Notes under the pieces: model-generated | The model's input: the letters and a program-made list of their open reading frames with translations, nothing else | Told to the model about the DNA's origin: nothing | Database searches by the model: none | Assembly (NCBI GenBank): GCA_003577005.1 | Contig: QEUW01000351.1 | Location: 1 to 8,356 of the forward strand | Direction of reading: 5' to 3' | DNA length: 8,356 nt | From: Chloroflexota bacterium | Lineage (GTDB): Bacteria; Chloroflexota; Anaerolineae; Caldilineales; Caldilineaceae | Shown here: positions 6,367 through 8,356 of the stretch, one piece after another | Position numbering within the stretch: position 1 is the stretch's first letter | Layout of the letters: each line of letters begins with the position of its first letter | Translations under genes and position numbers: made by a program

Positions 6367-7944
6367 ATGAAAAAGAACTGGCTATGGTTGCCATCGCTGT
6401 TGTTGGCCTTACTCCTGGTGGGAGCCTGTGCGCCGGTGCCGGCCGCGCCAGGGCCCGCGCAACCCGTTGGCGAAGCGCCCGCCGCGGCCCCGCAGACGTT
6501 GACGATTGCCACGGGCACCGACATCGAGAATATGAATGTACATATTGTGACCTCGTCACCTTCATTCTCGGTGCTCGAACATGTCTACGAAACACTCTTT
6601 TACATGAACCCGGAAGGTGAATTGGAGCCTCTGCTCGCCGAAAGCATCGAACCGGGTGAGGACGGTTCAACGTTCATCCTTACCTTGCGTGAAGGGATCG
6701 AGTTTACCGACGGCACGCCCTTCAATGCCGAAGCAGTAAAGGCGAACCTGGATTGGGTGCTGAACCCGGACAACAGCGCAACCTTTGCCTTTCTCATTGA
6801 CCGAGTAGAGGAAGTCGTAGTGGCCGATGAGTATACTGTCGAATTGCGGCTGGACGGTGACTTTGCCCCGTTGCCTGCCCACCTGTCGCATGGCGCGCTA
6901 GCCATGGTGGCTCCGAGCGCGCTGGAGCAGGGCGCCGACTTCCTGGCCAGCAACGCCATCGGCACAGGCCCTTATATGGTTGACAACTGGGCGCGGGGCG
7001 AATCCGTGACGCTGGCCCGGAATCCTGATTACTGGGGCGATGCGCCAGCCATTGACACCCTCGTCTTCAGAGTCGTCCAGGAAGACGGCGCCCGGCTGGT
7101 GGAAGTGGAGGCCGGAACCGCCGACGTGGCCGTCCGTGTACCACCCGCCGAAGCCGAACGGCTCGCAGCCAACCCCAATCTGGAGGTCGTAACCACCCCC
7201 GGTCTGCGCACGATCTACGTCTTCTTTAATGTCACCCGTGAACCGTTCGACGATGTACGGGTGCGCCAGGCTGTGAACTATGCAGTGGACGTAGAGTCCA
7301 TTGTCAATGAACTCTTTGACAGCGCCGCCCGTGTCAGCGATGCCCCCATGGCGCCGCCAATCTTTGGCTATCACGCCCAGACACCTTATGCCCGCGATGT
7401 CGAACGGGCACGCGAATTGCTGGCCGAAGCCGGCGTTGCCGAAGGCACGACCGTAACGCTCTACCACCCCACGGGGCGCTATGTACAAGATGCACTGGTG
7501 GCCGATGCCATCCGCACGCAGTTGCTCGAAGTGGGGCTGAACGTCGAATTGCGCACCCTCGAATGGACCCAGTACGTGCCCTTTGTGCGCGCAGAAGCGC
7601 CCGACAACGAGGTGCAGTTCGCCATGCTGGGCTGGTCCACCCCCACTATGGACGCCGACTATGCGCTCTATGCGCTCTTCCACTCCAGCCAGATCCCGCC
7701 CGGCTTCAATGGCGCTTTCTACCAGAACCCAGAGGTAGATGCGCTGTTGGATGAGGCGCGCTCGGTGGCCGACCAGGATCAGCGCAGCGAGCTCTATCGC
7801 CAGGCGATTGAGCTTATCTGGGAGGACGCGCCCTGGCTCTTCCTCTACAGCGAAGTCCAGGTAACCGCCATCCGCAACAACGTGGAAGGCTTTGTGGTTC
7901 ACCCCAACGAGCGTCTGATCGCAAAGTGGGCGACAAAGCAGTAA
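6367..7944 (+). CDS. ABC transporter substrate-binding lipoprotein, family 5 (dipeptide/oligopeptide type)
   Basis: This extracytoplasmic protein binds a peptide or similar solute and delivers it to the membrane permeases. The 525 residues begin with a lipoprotein signal: a KK start, a hydrophobic core (5-17) and lipobox VGAC with the lipidated Cys at 21, followed by a Pro/Ala-rich linker to about residue 42. Family 5 hallmarks follow in order: LTIATGTDIENMNVH (45-59), YETLF, PLLAESIEPGEDGSTFILTLR, FTDGTPFNAEAVKANLDW (113-130), IGTGPYM (198-204), NPDYWG, VRQAVNYAVD, ARELLAEAG and a C-terminal ELYRQAIELIWEDAPWLFLY. The length is normal for DppA/OppA/GsiB relatives. Sequence alone does not separate peptide, glutathione, nickel or sugar specificity. 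It heads an operon with its own promoter, and the partner permease starts 110 nt downstream beyond a strong hairpin. Confidence 0.93.
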   Translation: MKKNWLWLPSLLLALLLVGACAPVPAAPGPAQPVGEAPAAAPQTLTIATGTDIENMNVHIVTSSPSFSVLEHVYETLFYMNPEGELEPLLAESIEPGEDGSTFILTLREGIEFTDGTPFNAEAVKANLDWVLNPDNSATFAFLIDRVEEVVVADEYTVELRLDGDFAPLPAHLSHGALAMVAPSALEQGADFLASNAIGTGPYMVDNWARGESVTLARNPDYWGDAPAIDTLVFRVVQEDGARLVEVEAGTADVAVRVPPAEAERLAANPNLEVVTTPGLRTIYVFFNVTREPFDDVRVRQAVNYAVDVESIVNELFDSAARVSDAPMAPPIFGYHAQTPYARDVERARELLAEAGVAEGTTVTLYHPTGRYVQDALVADAIRTQLLEVGLNVELRTLEWTQYVPFVRAEAPDNEVQFAMLGWSTPTMDADYALYALFHSSQIPPGFNGAFYQNPEVDALLDEARSVADQDQRSELYRQAIELIWEDAPWLFLYSEVQVTAIRNNVEGFVVHPNERLIAKWATKQ

Positions 7945-7958
7945 CGGATTGCCCTATC

Positions 7959-8022
7959 GTGATGGGTGATAAGTGATGAGTGAGCCATCGCCAGTGTTCA
8001 CTCATCACTTATCACCCATCAC
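7959..8022. repeat. Perfect 25-bp inverted repeat between the binding-protein and permease genes
   Basis: Arms 7959-7983 and 7998-8022 are exact reverse complements around a 14-nt loop. Each arm is itself built from a heptamer with period 7 (TGATGGG, TGATAAG, TGATGAG, then TGA). The hairpin starts 14 nt after the binding-protein stop and ends 32 nt before the permease ATG, and no T run follows it. Such a structure commonly stabilises the upstream mRNA or reduces read-through, so that the binding protein is made in excess of the permeases. That role is inferred from position, and the heptamer make-up suggests a dispersed repeat. Confidence 0.85.
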
Positions 8023-8054
8023 TCAGTGAGCCTGACCGGCACCTGAACGGCCCT

Positions 8055-8356
8055 ATGACCACCTATATTCTCCGCCGCCTGCTTTGGGCGATCCCCGTGT
8101 TGTTGGGGGCTTCGTTTCTGGTCTTTTGGAGCATCCGCTGGGTGCCCGGCGACCCGGCCGTCGCCATTGCCGGCGAACTGGCGACCCCGGAGCTGGTAGC
8201 GCGCGTGCGCGAGGAGATGGGGCTGGATCGCCCCCTACTGGTGCAATACGGGATCTATCTAGGGCGGATGGTGCGAGGCGAAATGGGGCGCTCGGTCCGC
8301 AGCGGGTTGCCTGTTGTGGAGGAGATCACCCTTCGCCTGCCGCGCACGCTGCAACT
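8055..8356 (+). CDS. ABC transporter permease, DppB/OppB type, N-terminal part (cut by window end)
   Basis: An open frame runs from ATG at 8055 to the window end (100 codons plus two bases). It reads MTTYILRRLLWAIPVLLGAS, then a membrane segment, VPGDPA, and a stretch containing MGLDRPLLVQYGIYLG, RGEMGRSVRSG and EEITLRLPRTLQ. These are the standard opening features of the DppB/OppB/GsiC permease: the first membrane helix, then a periplasmic segment before the second helix. It follows the family 5 binding protein on the same strand and is very likely its channel subunit. No good Shine-Dalgarno precedes the ATG (the upstream bases are CACCTGAACGGCCCT), so it may be weakly translated. About two thirds of the gene, including the EAA loop, lies beyond the window. 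Confidence 0.9.
   Translation, partial: MTTYILRRLLWAIPVLLGASFLVFWSIRWVPGDPAVAIAGELATPELVARVREEMGLDRPLLVQYGIYLGRMVRGEMGRSVRSGLPVVEEITLRLPRTLQ

Noticed and set aside
6898..7902. 334-residue open frame on the minus strand
   Set aside because: It lies wholly antisense to the well-conserved family 5 binding-protein gene and shows no recognisable motifs; it is a by-product of high GC.
8031..8051. Near repeat CCTGACCGGC / CCTGAACGGC before the permease start
   Set aside because: It is too short and in GC-rich sequence; no function is suggested.
1..8356. DGR template repeat or reverse transcriptase within the window
   Set aside because: I looked for a second copy of the tail sequence and for reverse transcriptase motifs on both strands and found neither, so the DGR idea rests on the tail alone.

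Overview
The window is GC-rich bacterial DNA, densely coded. It most likely comes from a member of the Chloroflexota (Caldilineae/Anaerolineae-like). That placement is an inference. It rests on a NACHT NTPase fused to a formylglycine-generating-enzyme-like (FGE/SUMF1) domain, a tandem-fused ProW permease, Ala/Pro-rich lipoprotein linkers and palindromic intergenic repeats. No RNA gene, transposase or CRISPR array is visible.

Layout. (1) Positions 1-2918, plus strand: a glycine betaine/proline (ProU/OpuA-type) ABC importer. The ATPase gene enters from the left edge. It is broken in frame by an exact 29-bp tandem duplication (537-594) just after the H-loop, so it now reads as two ORFs (2-628 and 625-942) that overlap at ATGA. 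The permease gene (939-2918) follows with another ATGA overlap and encodes two complete ProW-like domains in one 659-residue chain. No substrate-binding protein is in view. (2) Positions 2919-3058: a convergent intergenic gap filled by an imperfect 40-nt inverted repeat, probably a two-way terminator. (3) Positions 3059-5980, minus strand: a 973-residue STAND-type protein with an unassigned N-terminus, a NACHT NTPase, a helical region and a C-terminal FGE-like domain. The last ~35 residues look like the variable region of a diversity-generating retroelement (DGR) target and lack the FGE catalytic cysteines. (4) Positions 5981-6366: a divergent intergenic region with a 12-bp tandem dyad repeat, a good promoter (TTGGCG-17-TATAAT) for the rightward gene, and clear Shine-Dalgarno sites for both genes. 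(5) Positions 6367-8356, plus strand: an oligopeptide/dipeptide-type ABC importer with a family 5 solute-binding lipoprotein, a perfect 25-bp hairpin in the 110-nt gap, and the first 100 codons of a DppB/OppB-type permease running off the right edge.

How they work together. The two transporters are separate uptake systems, for osmoprotectant and for peptide or a similar solute. The NACHT-FGE gene lies between them as a single-gene unit with its own start signals and terminator. It is the most interesting element: its architecture matches predicted ligand-sensing signalling or defence ATPases, and its tail suggests a past or present DGR target. The reverse transcriptase and template repeat needed to prove this are not in the window.
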